Positions 10,846 to 24,559 of a DNA stretch of 64,000 nucleotides are shown here, piece after piece. A model generated the notes under the pieces. It saw only the letters and a list, made by a program, of their open reading frames with translations, did no database searches and was not told the origin of the DNA. The translations under genes and the position numbers were made by a program. The stretch covers positions 496,001-560,000 of the forward strand of contig MBPM02000034.1 in the NCBI GenBank assembly GCA_001695595.3. The letters are read 5' to 3'. Numbering within the stretch: the first letter of the stretch is position 1; the number at the start of each line of letters is the position of its first letter. The DNA is from Plasmopara viticola. Taxonomy: Eukaryota; Oomycota; Peronosporomycetes; Peronosporales; Peronosporaceae.

Positions 10846-10848
10846 TCG

Positions 10849-13800
10849 GTGGGTGGTGACACAAGTGCTACCAAGTCAAGCAGTGTTTGGCTGGTAGATT
10901 CGGGTGCAATTCAGCATATGACGTACTCGAAAGAGTATATGATCAACTACAAGGTCATGTCTCCGGTGGACGTACACCTTGCTGATGACGATATTGTTCA
11001 AGCGGTTGGAACGGGTGACATAGTTATGCCAATGCAAACACCACGTGGAATCAAGAAAGGTGTACTTACAAGTGTGTGGCACATTCCGAAACTACTTTGA
11101 AATTTGTTTTCAGTGGGCCGTTCTACGAAGGATGTCGGACCACTTATCTTTGAGCGAGATGGTTGCTTTGAAAATGCAAAAGGTTTGCGATGGCAGCTTG
11201 GTGCTCGCGAAGGAAAGGGTTTGTTCAAGCTCTGCATGACAACAAATCCAGCTGAGACGGCAAATGTGACAACTTCGATGGGATGCCATGGGGACACCAA
11301 TTGGTACCTCTGGCACCTTCGACTTGGTCACATTGGCTTTAGTGGATTGGATGCCATTGTTAAAGAAAACTATGGAACTGGTATTGACATTGCGTTTGTT
11401 AAGCAGTGGGAGGCGTGTGACGGATGTTCGCTTGGCAAACAAACGCGTACAAGCTACATCAAGTCATCACCTAATCGTGCGAAACAAGTGCTGGAGGTCA
11501 TCCACAGTGATGTTTGTGGCCCTATGCAGACGCCTACTTTTAGTGGAAAGCGATATTTCGTCACATTTAGTGACGACAAGTCACACTTTTGCATGGTATA
11601 CTTGCTGCGCAACAAATCCGAAGTTGCTACCAAGTTTGCTGAATATGTCGCGCTTGCTGAAACGCAGACCGGATATCGAGTAAAGTCGCTTCGCAGTGAC
11701 AATGGTGGAGAATATACATCGCACAGAATGGCCATGTTTTGCAGTTACCGGGGAATCGCTCAAACGTTCACCCCGCCGTACACACCACAGCTGAATGGAG
11801 TGGCTGAGAGAACGTTGGTCGAGTGCGCGAGGTGCATGATGGAACATGCTGGATTACCAAAAGTTTACCAGTTATGACCGCTGCAATTCTACGAAATCGT
11901 TGTCCTACAAGCGCTGTTTCTCACGACAAGTCGCCTCACCAAATTTGGACCGGTAAAAGCCATTGCTGGCAAACCCTAAGGTGTTTGGTTGCCACACATT
12001 TGTCACGGTTCCCAATGAAAAACGCACCAACCTTGATGCAAGGTCGGTACGCTGCCGCTTTATCAGTTTTTCCCAGCATGAAAAAGCGTATCGTTTTGAG
12101 GAACTACAAACTCGTCGTGTGCTAGTCAGTCGCGATGCCAGGTTTATGGAAATGGACTTGGATACTGGGAAACGTGATCACTGCAATGAAGAGGTGGTCA
12201 TCGAAGATGTCGATGAAACTGATGAAGAATCACAAGAAGAAGAGGCAACTTCTTCCGATGTTGACATTGAGGTGGGCAGGAAACGTCACCAACGAAATGA
12301 GTCGCTCGAGAAAGCAACAGAAATTCCAAGAATTAGGCGGCATACAACCTTCAGCAAAGGTCGTGGACCTGAAGAGATGTCAGCAGCAGCACAAGACTGC
12401 TTCAATGTTGAGGCGGCCTACGTCATGGATTCAGTGGGAGAAATGCCGAATTCTTTCAAGTAGGCTATGGAATCCAGTGACGCGGTAAAGTGGAAGGAAG
12501 CCTGTGACTCGGAGGTTAAGTCCCTGCATAAGAATCAAACTTGGAAGACTGTGCCATAGCCGAAAGGACGCAAGGCGATTGGATGCAGATGGTTTTTTTG
12601 TGTAAAAGAGAATCGAGACGGGGAAGTTGAAAGGTTCAAGACTCGTCTTGTTGCTAAAGGCTTCTTACAGAAGTACGGCACTGACTATGATGAAATGTTT
12701 GCACCGGTGGCGAAGTTTACATCGATTCGGATCCTGCTTAGTCTTGCTGCCAAATACAGCCTTACACTGCATCAAATGAACGTCAAGTCAGCGTTCCTCA
12801 ACGGACTGTTGGATAAAGACATATACATGGAGCAAGCGGACGGCTTTGTGAATTAAGAGCACCCGGATTTTGTTTGCAAGCTCAAGCAGTCACTATACGG
12901 CCTGAAACAGTCACCTCGCATGTGGAACAAGACCATCGACGAGCTCATGCTTAAGCTTGGGCTCAAGAAGTGTGAGTCAGACCACTGCATTTACTTGATG
13001 CGAAACGACCAAGCCATGATCTTTGTGGCTCTTTACGTTGATGATTTAGTGCTTGCAGATAGCAGTGTCAAGATTCTTCAAGGTACCAAGCAAGCATTAA
13101 GTGATCGATTCGAGATGACTGATATGGGCCAGCTCAAGTTTTTCCTCGAAATTGAAATTGAGCAAGACAAGACAAGTGGAGCTATTTCGATGCGACAGAA
13201 TAAGTTTGCAAGTGACATTCTGCACAATTTTAAGATGGATGCCAGCGACCCGGTCAAGACACCTCAAGATCTGGGCCTCGAACTGACAAAGAATATGTGT
13301 GAAGACGGTTGTAAGCACGACGTGACCATGGCTGGAGTCCCCTATCGAAATGCAGTAGGGTGCATCATGTATCTTATGGTATGTACTCGACCAGACCTCA
13401 CGGCAGCAGTGGGAGTACTCAGCCAATTTGCAGCAGATCCATGTCCTACCCATTGGCAAGCGCTCAAGCGGGTCTTCAGGTACATGAAGTGACAAGGACA
13501 CATGGTTTTGAATTCCAACCGGGCTGCGATGATGAACTTCGAGGTTTCATCGATGCAGATTGGGCTGGAGATATTGCAACAAGAAGAAGCACGAGCGGCT
13601 ATGCGTTTTTGATGAACGGCGGATGCATCAGCTGGAGAAGCAAGAAGCAGCGTACGGTGGCGCTGCCATCTACTGAAGCTGAATACATGGCGTTGTCGGA
13701 GGCAACACAAGAGGCTATATGGCTAAAGGCTTTCTTGTGCGAATTGGGTGAGTTGACAACTGATGAAGCGGTTACAGTTTACGAGGACAATCAAGGCTCC

Positions 13801-13997
13801 ATTGCATTGGCCAAGAGCCTGGAATTTTACAAGCGCACCAAGCACATCGACATTCGTTATCATTTTATTCGTGAAAGGTAGAAGATGGCCAAGTGGTGTT
13901 GCAGTATTGCTCAACAAAAGACATGATGGCCGACATGATGACCAAGCCAATCAGCGCTGTGCAGTTCCAAAATCTCCGGAACAAGTTGGGCCATTAA
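10849..13997 (+). pseudogene. pol: copia pol relic: protease, integrase, RT, RNase H
   Basis: In order I see the protease motif WLVDSGAIQHMT (near 10890), then after a stop the pre-integrase HxxxH...CxxC region with WHLRLGHIG (11310), and an integrase core with HSDVCGPM, RSDNGGEY and QLNGVAER carrying D, D and E. The reverse transcriptase follows (12640-13100) with YVDDLV at 13030. RNase H shows DADWAGD, STEAEYMAL and YEDNQGSIAL (13550-13810), and the C-terminus ends near 13997. In-frame stops lie near 11098, 12557 and 12853, and frameshifts near 11875 and 13490, so no polyprotein is possible. Confidence 0.92.
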
Positions 13998-14027
13998 GTC
14001 GCCAAGTGCTGACGAGTCGAGTGGGAA

Positions 14028-14174
14028 TGTTGGAGAATCGACGCCTCGACCAGCAACTACATATCGGTAAGTACCGGTATCTGCAATCAGCTGATGACTA
14101 CTTAAAGGTAGCACTTATAAATATTTTTACTTTTTGCATTTTGCTAACTAGTGCCCAAGTAACTTTTTTCAATT
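14028..14174 (+). repeat. 3' LTR of copia element
   Basis: It matches the 5' LTR except at about six positions and is preceded by a short purine-rich run (GAGTGGGAA). AATAA follows directly, completing the target-site duplication. Confidence 0.92.
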
Positions 14175-14179
14175 AATAA

Positions 14180-16920
14180 GCACCTCACTGCACCAGTGAC
14201 TTTTTGCCTGCTCAGATACCCTCGAGATCCCAATCCTCGAACTCTCGTCTTTGTCAACAAAGTTGCTGACTTAATCATTCAAGAAAATTTCTAGTTTCAT
14301 CCATGTCTTTTGGCAGAAAAGAGCTCGTTGCCTTAGTTGTCGACGTTTCAAGCAAATTAATACTATTGATGCCGACTCAACGATGTAAAGTCAGATAGGA
14401 CGCTTATCTATCATCAACGCAGTGGTTTCCATGTGAATTGGATCTCGCAAAGCTTGCAAGACCCCGACCATAGGCTGCGCTCCGGACTATCAATGAAAGA
14501 GACACTCCGATAACCGCGTGGGCTTGCTAGGAAATTCGTTTTGTGTACCCGTCGATGCGATTGGTTTACCCATCATGTGGCATTTGACTTTTGGACGCTA
14601 AGTGAGTTGATCAATTACGTCTAGGTGGTATGTAAAACAGAAGGTTTGCACCGAATGAAATTTTTAATTCGGCGCGCTAGGAGCGTATTTAATTACATGG
14701 GCCACCCGTCATACGGGAGCTAAAAGTTACACAGATCGACGCGGCGGAGTGTCATCTGGTCTCACGAAAACCGTAGAAAGCGCATGGCTGAAGCTAATTT
14801 GTCTCTGCTATTGGAGCTTAGAGATTTGCATCAATATAGTGTAACCGTATCTATACGAATGAAAGACCAATTGGGCATGAGCCGGCAAAGTGGAGGATTG
14901 GCTCTGGTTGCAGCTCACCGGCGACATCAATATCCAATACAGTCGTGTTCGTTATCGAAACAAAGGGAGTCATCGCTGCCGGATAAGATCACGCTGCTTT
15001 GGAATCGGAAGAGTGTGAAGAGCAATAACAAATCGGGCAGACGGTGGTGGATTGCTTGCACGTGATCTGCCAACCGAAAATTCAAAACTGTCCTCGAGCT
15101 ATAGCAAAAAACTGACTTTTACTCTCTTCGTGCCGAAATATCTGTACTTCGAGGTCGTGTCAGCCATTTACCAATCGAAATCGTCTCCACATCGAATCGA
15201 GTTGATCGGACCAGGCATTAATGTGACCTTGAATGAGCATTAGATCTGCACGCACTAGGTCTTGACCCCCTTTGCCTTACATAATTACCATGAGTTTGCA
15301 GATTTTGGAGTGATTTCAGATCGCAAATTTACAGGAATGCTTAGAGGATGCAAAAAAACTGGGAGCAGGTCAAAATTGACCAGAAAAACAATGGTAATCT
15401 TTAAAAATTTAAGCTGGATCAGAAATCAATTAATAAAAATATCAAAGAATATTTTATACTGTATTTTCGGCATAAATAGATCTCCGCTGAAGCCGGTGAT
15501 CACGTCGCCGGTCTTATTCGAACCGCCATATTATGGCCAGCCAGGATAATGTGTATGCCAATCAAATTTTATTCGCCTGACCGACAGTCTATCAACATAG
15601 CAAAGTGTGAGTGACACTGCTTTCCTCAATCGGAGTGGATAACGATTTTTTTCTTACGGTTTGCTTTCTATGTAAAAGTTGTATATATATGATCACATGT
15701 CGATTTAAGCAGCTTCATTACGGTAGAACTGGATCCCTAGTACTCTTCTTATTACTATTTGGTGGTTATTTCTCTTCGATATCAAGCCAACGATTTAATC
15801 TGTGATGGAAGGATCTACTCACAGAAATACACATTAAAAAAATTGGTGAATGCTCTATACATAATACATTCTTGGAATTCGGCATCTCTATTGCTTCAAA
15901 GGACGCTAAATAATGTATTTTAAAATCGTGTGGTCTGAAAATTGGAATGAGAAAAGAAATCTCCGCGCTTTTTAGGATCTTTTTCCAATCAGCCCCGACT
16001 CAGCTTCGATACGAACGCTTTCTGCAGCAGCCAAAACACATCGATCCAAGCGAGAGACACGTTACTAAACTTTTCTCACGATGATCTTATTCGTTACTTT
16101 ATGCAGGTACTTTGATCTTGACATTCTTCTAGATCCGTTCTTCCTCTTTTTTATGCGGCTAAAAATATATGGGATTCAAATCCGAGATCGGGCTAAGCGA
16201 TAAACTCCTTGAGTCTTTTGAGTGCCACGGCGATCGTTGACCGCCATAACTCCGGAGCAATCACTTTCGTGAAAGGATTAAGTGTATTACCCTTCAGCAT
16301 TTACTGTGATCCCGTAGGGTAGAGATTTCACTAGGTAAGTCTTGTTAGCTTTTCGTTCAACTTTTTTATGCTAAACGGTCACCACATTCTCTGTCAAAAA
16401 AATAACCACTAGCTCATAGCTATGCACATTTCCCCAAGTTTCTTTCTTATCTTCTCTTTCAATTTTGCTTCCGAGGTGAATCTGCTAATTACTTTGATCC
16501 ACTAGATATAAGTTACTGACTTGGCACGTGACGTGATTGAACAGATGCTAAAATGCAAGCATAAATTGTTTCAATTTCGTAGTCCGCCGCATGTCCACGA
16601 ATACTTCATCCTTTCATATCTCCATGCTACTCCCATAAAAAACACCAAGTACTCACGTTAAGTGCGGTCAAAATTTGGAGGGACTTTCGATCCTACGTCG
16701 GCGATTAATAGTCATCCTGTGTTTGGGTCTCGCTCCCAGCTGTTTTCCAGCCATATTTTGTTGTTTAAGCCAATTATTTATCCTCGTCAGTAGTAAAAAT
16801 AGCATTTGGGCGATTTGCTTTCACTAGCTTAAGCTTTGACGCATTTACGATATGAAAAAACTATTATCATGTCGGTTCGCCATCTGACCCTCCATTTCTT
16901 TATCCAATAGGGTTCATGTC
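14180..16920. other. no recognisable gene
   Basis: Only short frames (at most about 95 codons) occur, none with a motif I recognise. Base composition is moderately AT-rich. It may hold older transposon remains beyond recognition by eye. Confidence 0.5.
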
Positions 16921-16934
16921 ACAGATGTTTTTGT

Positions 16935-17262
16935 AATGCAATGAAATGTATTACGTTATCGCGTTGCCAAGTTATGCACGTGCTAGGCTCAGTCTGGCTA
17001 GTCCACGGCATAGAGTGGTGTCCGCATACGTCGGGTCTCGTTCGGCGGGCAGTGCAGCCAGCACCAAGGTCGTGAGGATCTTTCACTATTTTGCTTAGCT
17101 CTGACTTGGTAAGAGCCCAGGTGGCGCCCGGTGCTGGAGACCGTCGCGTCGAGGGTGCGACTCGTTAGAGACCTGCAGATGTCCGAGAGCACCTGGCCGA
17201 AGCGCGCGAGCATGTAGCCCCCGCGCTCGGAAGGAGGGCGTCACCTCAACCTTTTCCAAGCT
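16935..17262 (-). mobile_element. SINE-like retroposon, copy A
   Basis: This GC-rich 328-bp block is closely similar to 51025-51350. It is flanked by a 14-bp direct repeat ACAGATGTTTTTGT (16921-16934 and 17263-17276), the long target duplication expected of LINE-driven retroposition. The left end is a degenerate pentanucleotide tract (AATGCAATGAAATGTATT), read as the 3' tail of a minus-strand element whose head is at the right (GGAAAAGGTTG). I found no convincing tRNA A/B box, so its RNA ancestry is open. Confidence 0.8.
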
Positions 17263-17349
17263 ACAGATGTTTTTGTTTTTGAAAATTGACCCTCTTCACG
17301 CGATACAGATACAACCACACTCAATCCTTTGTCTTGATATGGTGAGGCC

Positions 17350-20300
17350 TTAGATTCTCATTGGTAATTTGCTCTCACTGGCCCCTTGCCGTAATGCCTA
17401 AGTTAGTTAGTCACGAGCGTAACGGATGTGTTGTTGGGAACAGTGTCTTCAAGTGTGCCGGTCGTCTGGTATTTCAAACGGTAATGTCGTCTTTAAAGTA
17501 GACCAAGCGTTCAAAAAAGGCCAAATTATTCTCTAAGTGAGATTATGCACTGCATTTTAAACGTTCCGCATGCTCGTCACAGCATTGTTGACCTACATCT
17601 TCAACGTAAATCTTCAGTGCTCAGGCCAGGGTCGCACCATTAGCTTAGCTGTCTCACTAGCTCAAGACAATGCGCCGTTGTAGCGCGCTGTTTCTGCCCT
17701 TTTGACAGGAAAAAAGCATAGCTCAATGGTGTACATAACCTGGTTTTGAAACGGATAGGGTAGCCGCCAGCATCCGGCGCTAAAGGCAACTTACTCCTCG
17801 TGTGTGGGTTTTACATAAATCGTTATCTAAAACACAAATAAAAGACCCTAAAAAAGGACATGGTGCTCGGTTCCTTGCATGTCGGATCGCTTCACTGTCC
17901 CTGGATCGACGAAGCACACGTTTTTGTAGATTCTAGCGAGTGTTTGGGCGGCTCTTGATCTGTTTGCCTTAGCCTTTGGACGATCTGTAAATAAGAGCGA
18001 TCCGTATCAAGAGCTCTCTGCTCCCCATGCGAGAAAAGAGTCGAGATGTAATGTAATTTATTTTCATGTATTGCAGAGAGTAAGTCGTTCGTATAGAAAC
18101 CAAGTGAGCTTTCTACAAGAAACTAGACACCTGTGTTTTGTGACGGATTTTGCGCATTGTTTTGCATACCACAATACGCTCCCAAAAAAGCCACGCTTGT
18201 AAAATACGCTTAGATCATTGGTAAAGCCAATCATTTCCTGGATAATCTCCAACTCAACTCGTATGATAGTGATGCAAAATGTCTTGTTGTAAGTCCTCGG
18301 GCGCCATCACTTCCATAATATGATTACGCGCGCCAATAATTAATTCTCTCGTGGGCCAATAAAGGCAGCCCACCCTCGTAAGGTTTGTAGACACTCGCGA
18401 TTTTGCCATACATTAGACAATGACTCGACCTCAGCGTGCACTTGATAATGTTTTATTAGTTTTAGCATTCCCTGCTCTTAGTCCTGGACTCGGATGGTCA
18501 ATTTGCTCTGTCCGTTGAATAGTTTCCATTTGTGGTGTCTCGAAAAACGTGGCGGAGAGCACGTATTTAATTCTTACGGCTGTGAGCGCAAACAGATCGT
18601 ACAAGTAGTCAAAGTATCCGGCTAAGGGTATCTTGCATGGTCCGCCTCGGAGACCAGGCGTTGCACTTGCCGACTTGCACGCGGTCTATCTCCAATCATG
18701 CTTGACATTTAAATCTGTATGCATCGACCAGGCCTTTAGCTTGTCAAACTCACGTTGCCGGAGCGAGGTCAAATAAGATACCATACACTTGATTTCACTG
18801 CGCATTAGCTTCGCCACTACTGACAAAAACACCTTTGTTCATATGAACCCGCAGAGTCAATTCATAGAGCAGATTATGATTCATAAACTCATATAGTGTG
18901 ATCACGGGCAAATAATCAAATTCCTTCTCTACAATCTTTTGCTATGTACTCTTTATATGATTGCACTGCACGCAGGGCCAAATTGTCAAAGCACATCACA
19001 CTTAGCCCCTTTAAATTGAGCCGTAGCTAAAATTGCGACAACTTGCTGACAAAATTTCAATTTTATAGGGGTTATTGCCGCCAAGATAAAATCTCCATTT
19101 TTTCGCAAAGTGGTACGATCTAAATTATTTACAAATAAATATTTTATCGCGGTTTTAGCTACGGCTCAATTTTAAGGGGGATAAGTTTGATGTGACGCAC
19201 TTCAGATTCCATACCAACGAGACAAGAAAACAGCCCTGTGGTCAAATCTGTCTTCCAGGCCGGGCGATCAGCAAGTCAACACCTTTATTTGGAGAGTAGA
19301 AGTAACTCAAGATCTACAAGAGGGCCAGCACCATCTTCTTCAACGCACCGTGTTCCAGCTTGTTCAGTCCCACTGGCAATTGAGACCAACATGAAAATAT
19401 CATGGTAATCTTGTATCAGCGTAGCCAAGTTACTCAATTTTTTGCATAGAATACGACGACAAGTAGCAGATCCGAGTCGGAAAGTCGTAGCAGCGGAGCG
19501 GTGAAAATCGTGTGTGTTTACAACAATCGAATAAAGATTAACTTGCCACTCCCTATTGGCGTAATTGGTTCAGCCTGATCTATTTCGTAGCTTTGCGCCC
19601 AGGACAATTTGTGAATATCAATCTCACGCATTTCACATAGTGACGACGTGCAAAATACGTAGTTCTTTATGAATCTACGTAAAAAAAAACTGCCTAAGAG
19701 CAGTTGCACCGATCGCAGCGTGCCTGAATGAGCAGAATTTCACGTTTCCTGACCGTTCAAATGGGTTTCAAAGCCATCCACCGACACACGAAGCTTAAAG
19801 ATGTACTATACATCCTTAAGAGCAATATACACCACAAATGAACAGGTTTCATCAATTATAGGATCTCATTTTACGATAAGCACATATAATTCAGGGCTTC
19901 CGACGTCGTTGAGATGAGGCTCATTGTCAATTATTGATCAACTATCGGCTACTCTGTTTATTGCTGAGCTCATTATTTTTGAAGTTATGTTTTGTTTCGG
20001 ATCGACCGGCTTCACTGTCAGGTATTGCATGAAATTAAAAGGCGCTATACGGCAGATGTTTGAAGGTGTGTGGCGTATTTCTTAGCTTGTTTAGACTCAC
20101 ACGGCCCCTCCGACAATTTAGACGGTGTGGTAAAAGTGTTATAAAGATACGATTGCTCTTTCGTTTAAGCCACCCATAAACCGCGTGCCACATTCAACGA
20201 GCAGTACGACAGCGCTTTGATCATTGGCGTCGGGTTGACGATCAGACCCGCAAAACGGCTCACAAGGCGATGCAAAGTTACTCTTGATAAACACAGCAAT

Positions 20301-20400
20301 AGGTGGCTCAAAAGAAGGTCGCACTTGATTGATTTTCGCTAACAGAGGACCAAGTACGAGATCTTCCCGCATAACCGGGAATCTACCTTACTTAAAAACC
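17350..20400 (-). pseudogene. heavily decayed Ty3/gypsy pol (RNase H to integrase)
   Basis: On the minus strand near 17540-17700 the pieces KGQKQRATTAH, then ANGATLA and ALKIYVEDVGQQ..DEHAERLK, follow the usual Phytophthora gypsy integrase pattern in which a QRAT-AYRPQANG segment precedes a YVED-(D)QRDWDEYAERL segment. About 2.6 kb upstream, near 20170-20210, LLVECGTRFMGGLN resembles an RNase H start. The spacing fits a gypsy pol, but frames are broken everywhere and no LTRs were identified. A 200-bp inverted-repeat element (18991-19200) sits inside it. The integrase call is fairly firm; the outer limits are guesses. Confidence 0.55.
18991..19200. mobile_element. small terminal-inverted-repeat element (MITE-like)
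   Basis: The left arm from 19006 (CCCCTTTAAATTGAGCCGTA...) and the right arm ending at 19180 (...TACGGCTCAATTTTAAGGGG) are inverted repeats of about 36 bp with few mismatches. Weaker pairing continues outward through CACATCACACTTAG and CTTATCCCCC-side sequence to about 18991 and 19200. The interior has no coding capacity. No clear target duplication could be fixed, so the superfamily is undetermined. Confidence 0.7.
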
Positions 20401-23400
20401 GAATCAACGGTCCGGTTCCTTCATCAATATTTCGCAGACACCCGATACTTTGATCGTTAGGCATTGTCGTTCCCCGAAAGTAGATGAAGCCAATATATAT
20501 ACCGAAGCCTTTTGACTTCCTCCGATGTGCCCTCTAAAGACTCAAATCAACTGATTGCTCGCCTATCGGTGGCCGGTTCTACAACTGTCAGGACCAGATT
20601 ATGTCTTTTGTAACTTCTTACTAAATGCTTGTATTTTATACGATACAGACTCGCAGCATCTCGATGTGGGAGTTTTGTGTCAGTCGGGTTGTATCGAACT
20701 GATCGGTCGATCGTTGACCAACCTCAACTTTTGTGACTGCCTAACGGTCGCTAGCCCGCAAAAAAAATCTTTTTACTTACGCTGCATCTCTTTTTGAACT
20801 TTTGTGTGATTTAATTAAGTTACCGGTACCGATCTTAACCCCCCCAGTACCAAACACTCTTCCTTGCCAAAAGACTATTTGCAGGAATACATTTTAAGCC
20901 TTATTGCTCGAAAAATTTAGTATGCTTGAACTTCATCCAAATCGTTGCTGAAGATTTCAAATCGCTTATATGCAGATGCGAGATCCCCTCTAGCCATTGT
21001 ATACGAAAGCCACTCTAGAAGCCATAAGATAAGGCAATTTATATCATTCAAATCGTGGTCTCCAGTGTACAAGGCAACAAAAATATATTTCTACATCCGG
21101 TTTGTCACCCACTTAGCTTAATGTGGCGGTCAACGTTCTCCAAATTTAATTCTTGGTGTCCCTTGTCTCTTTTGGACCCTTCTTGATCCCTTGATTTATC
21201 TGCTCTTATCGTGCTATAAAGCAAATTGATTGAGATGCGTTAGTATGCTTCTGCTCTGTCAACATTATAACAGTGTCATGCCCTGGTACCACTAGCTTAG
21301 GCATTCGATTGCTACTAGCTCTGACATTTTCCTAAAGCAGCTTTAACTGTTATAATCTTTCAACCAAAGTAGTGCGGGTTCTGACCATACCCGTCAAGCT
21401 ACAAATAAGCTTGCCCGGCATGAAATGTTTCGTCCGCATTGCATTCGCAAAAGGTTCGCCAATCGGCATTGCATGAAATCAGTCCTTTGAAGTATTAGGA
21501 TAAAGCTAAAGCTAGTTTTAGGAGCCTGCGTAGCTGGCCTGCGAACAAAACGCTGACTACCTTAAGATTAATCGTACAAAGCGATGCAATAAATGTAAAC
21601 TGTGTCAACCTTCATCAAACATAAGACTAGCTTAGTCGCAGCGCATCGCAGATCAGTTGCTTATTACAAGTCTTAGTACAGATATTATCGTTCTACGTGC
21701 AAGTCGAAGTGAATTTTTATTGTACTTGTGTTGGAATTGTATCCACTTCTCTAATCTTCGTACGGGCATTCTTCTAAGTAACACCTATAGCATTGCAGCC
21801 CCTAGTGGGTTGAGCTACATTTACCTTTGGTCTTTGGGACAAGTGCACTGTACAGCCATTTTGTTTTGCAACACTTTCTAACTACAATTTGGCGTTTGTG
21901 CCGATGTGGTGGCCACATACAGCTTTCTAACAGCAAGCATTATGCGCCACATTGATCAGGCTTTTGAACGCTGTAAAATGAAGGACCTAACTTTTCCCAA
22001 TCCTTTCGCCTAGGCGAAATAATGCGCCAGCTGTTTGATTTGTTTGAGCTGCTACCGTGTCATGCGGTATAAAATCTTCAAACACTAATCATCGTCACGA
22101 CATACACCTCGGTTAGGTTGCAACACTGTTGGTGAACTCCATGGGTCCATATCCATAAATTCCTTTCTACAAGAATAATTTGGATGCAATAGATTCTTCA
22201 GGAAAGAGTATTCGCTTTGCAAACTAAGTGCCTATCAAGTGTCTTCTATGACTGCTCTACTGAATAATAAAAAGAAATAGATGATCTTCTAGGTCATATG
22301 ATCACTACTTCGGCTATGTCATCCGGCTTACAGATTTTCTAAGATCCAGCACAAGTGGTTCTTCCAGCTTAATTAAGGCGCCCACGGAAGATACAAATTA
22401 GCCTTGTGATGCCATTGCTCGTAATGGTCTCCCCGCATATAGCCTAATACTGTCTGATTCAATTGAAATTTTTACGTAGGTCTCATCATTTTCTTATAAA
22501 GACGCCTTGTGATGCTTGGTGAACACCATGCGTTGCTGTCTTCTCGTTTAAAAATTTGACGGTCTCAAAATAGCATTCTGTGTCGTCGTTGTGTTGCCGC
22601 TATTGTGAAGCAACGCACCGGTGTCCACACTGGCATTTAGCGCTCTACTAGGTGAAACTATGTGTCGCTCTACGCGTATCAGAAGGAAGGCGCTTCTACC
22701 TAGGCATCCTTAAATAAATATTTTATTATTAATTGAGACACACGGTATAATTCTAATTTTTTCTGAGTTTTCTATACAGTTTTCGAGCTAAATACTTTGT
22801 ATACTAAAAAAGTGACTAATACATTTCAATAGAAGTATAATGACAAACTATATAGATACTCAGTACACATTTTAAAACCTTGGCAATTAGGTTTATAAGA
22901 ACCAACAACTCCACTTATGAAAGGTATTATTAACTCCCACCATGATATCATAATTTTTTAAATTATGATCGGAGTATTCGTTCGTTGGATGTCATTCAAA
23001 GTTGTTCTGTGTCACGCCTGACAGACAGCAAGAGGTGTCTACGACGCACGTCACTCAGTGAGTCATATAGCAATTCATTCTTAAGGCCTTGCCCATACCG
23101 CCTTGGTGTAGAGCGCCCATGGCACGCAGCAAATGGGGCGTCTGATTATAACCTCTTCGTGAATTGCGCGACACTTTATGCTCCGTCCAAAAGTATTTTG
23201 CCGGAATCTTAACACGAGACCCTTGAAACAGATTCGTACTTTTTAATGGCAAGCCCAACAATTGGCTCGAATTAATTTTTTCGCCCATCGCACGTCTTCA
23301 TTTAATCAAAAACGCTAAAGCTTCGCAAGGAGCAGAGGAAGTGACTATGTACTATATACATCCAGGGTGCATGACGCTTCAGCCATGCCATTCTCAAAAT

Positions 23401-24197
23401 GAGGTCACACTTTTTGCATTTAAGGCCATGACCAAATGAAGTCTTAAGACTTAGACCTAGACCCACTAGTATAAAAGATACAGTGTACGTGCTCGAAGAG
23501 CCTCGACATAAAGCATCAATGTAAGTAGTGTATTGATTCATGCATGGTCCTATCAAAAAAACATTTTTTACCGAATTTGATTAGGACCGTACATAAACAA
23601 TCAAATCTTTTCATTGTTGCCTCAACAACCAAGAAGCCAGGCCTACAATTACGCTTCAAGGAATAAAAGCTATTTTCGGCCAAACCTTGCTGATGATATG
23701 CTCCGTTCATGGTTTAATGAGCTCAGTTCTTTTTGAATAAGTAGCTTCGCGCTTATGATTCAACATGCATACCAGACGTCTGATTGACCATGTGATCTTA
23801 GCTCCTTGACCCTTGGCACGATTTAGTCATACAAATGGTAGACATTACCACTGATAAATCATCGACGTATTTCTTATAAACTGGTCTACTTCACGTTTAT
23901 CAGCATAGTTGCGATTTATGGGGATGAATAGTTCCTGGTTACGCAAGCCCTTTTCTTAATGTTCCACCAGAATCATGAGGTCGGCATTCAATGCCAATTG
24001 ACGACCTTCTCGAAGCGACCAGGTGCATTACTTATTGACAAAGTTTCCGATAGGACTTAGAACTGTCTATCCACGACCTTTGGAGAAAGTGTGTGTGTCA
24101 TTATAATAAGATACTTAGGTCGCTTAGTTGTTGCTGACTATATTAGAAAGTATTGCGTTCAAGATTAGTTATATGTAAACAGCTCATCTTAATTTTT
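20401..24197. other. no recognisable gene
   Basis: Frames are short (at most about 84 codons) and unfamiliar. The reverse-transcriptase part of the gypsy relic to the left may have extended into this stretch, but I cannot see it. Confidence 0.5.
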
Positions 24198-24555
24198 TGT
24201 ACACGGATCGGCCGTACTCGATAGAGTTTCGAAGGTAGCAAGGAAGCGCTGGAGTTTGAGAGGTTAAACGACGAGGAACGAGGCTGAACAGAAGGTTGGA
24301 GTTTGAACACTTGATGGTGAATTTAGAAGTGAGTTAGATCTAGCTTCTACTTTCATCTTGTGTCCTACGCTCTCTTTTTCTCTTTTCTGTGTTTTCTAGT
24401 TTTTCTGAGTTTCTACTTGATTTATTTTCTTTCTTGAAGTTGCAGATTAGAACTGCATCTAGTATTACTGGTGACATTTAATATCATCCATATATACATA
24501 AACATATGGCATGAACTCTGTAGTTCAGCCATAACTTAGTGGGTGAGTCCTTACA
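24198..24555 (-). repeat. 3' LTR of gypsy element
   Basis: 358 bp. Its outer end has the near-palindrome ACGGATCGGCCGT shared with the other LTR. It carries an extra TTCTACTTGATTTATT-type stretch absent from the 5' LTR. Confidence 0.88.
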
Positions 24556-24559
24556 TCCT

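Larger units (their letters stand above)
9839..14174 (+). mobile_element. Ty1/copia LTR retrotransposon, full length but inactive
   Basis: The element is bounded by 147-bp direct LTRs (9839-9985 and 14028-14174) and a 5-bp target-site duplication AATAA (9834-9838 and 14175-14179). The domain order is that of copia: gag with zinc knuckle, aspartic protease, integrase, reverse transcriptase, RNase H. The LTRs differ at about six of 147 positions, so the insertion is not recent. Stops and frameshifts break every long frame. The LTRs are very short for the superfamily. The disrupted target gives no recognisable gene. Confidence 0.93.

Noticed and set aside
23055..23710. Minus-strand frames as a copia RT relic
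   Set aside because: No RT, integrase or RNase H motif could be placed in any frame.
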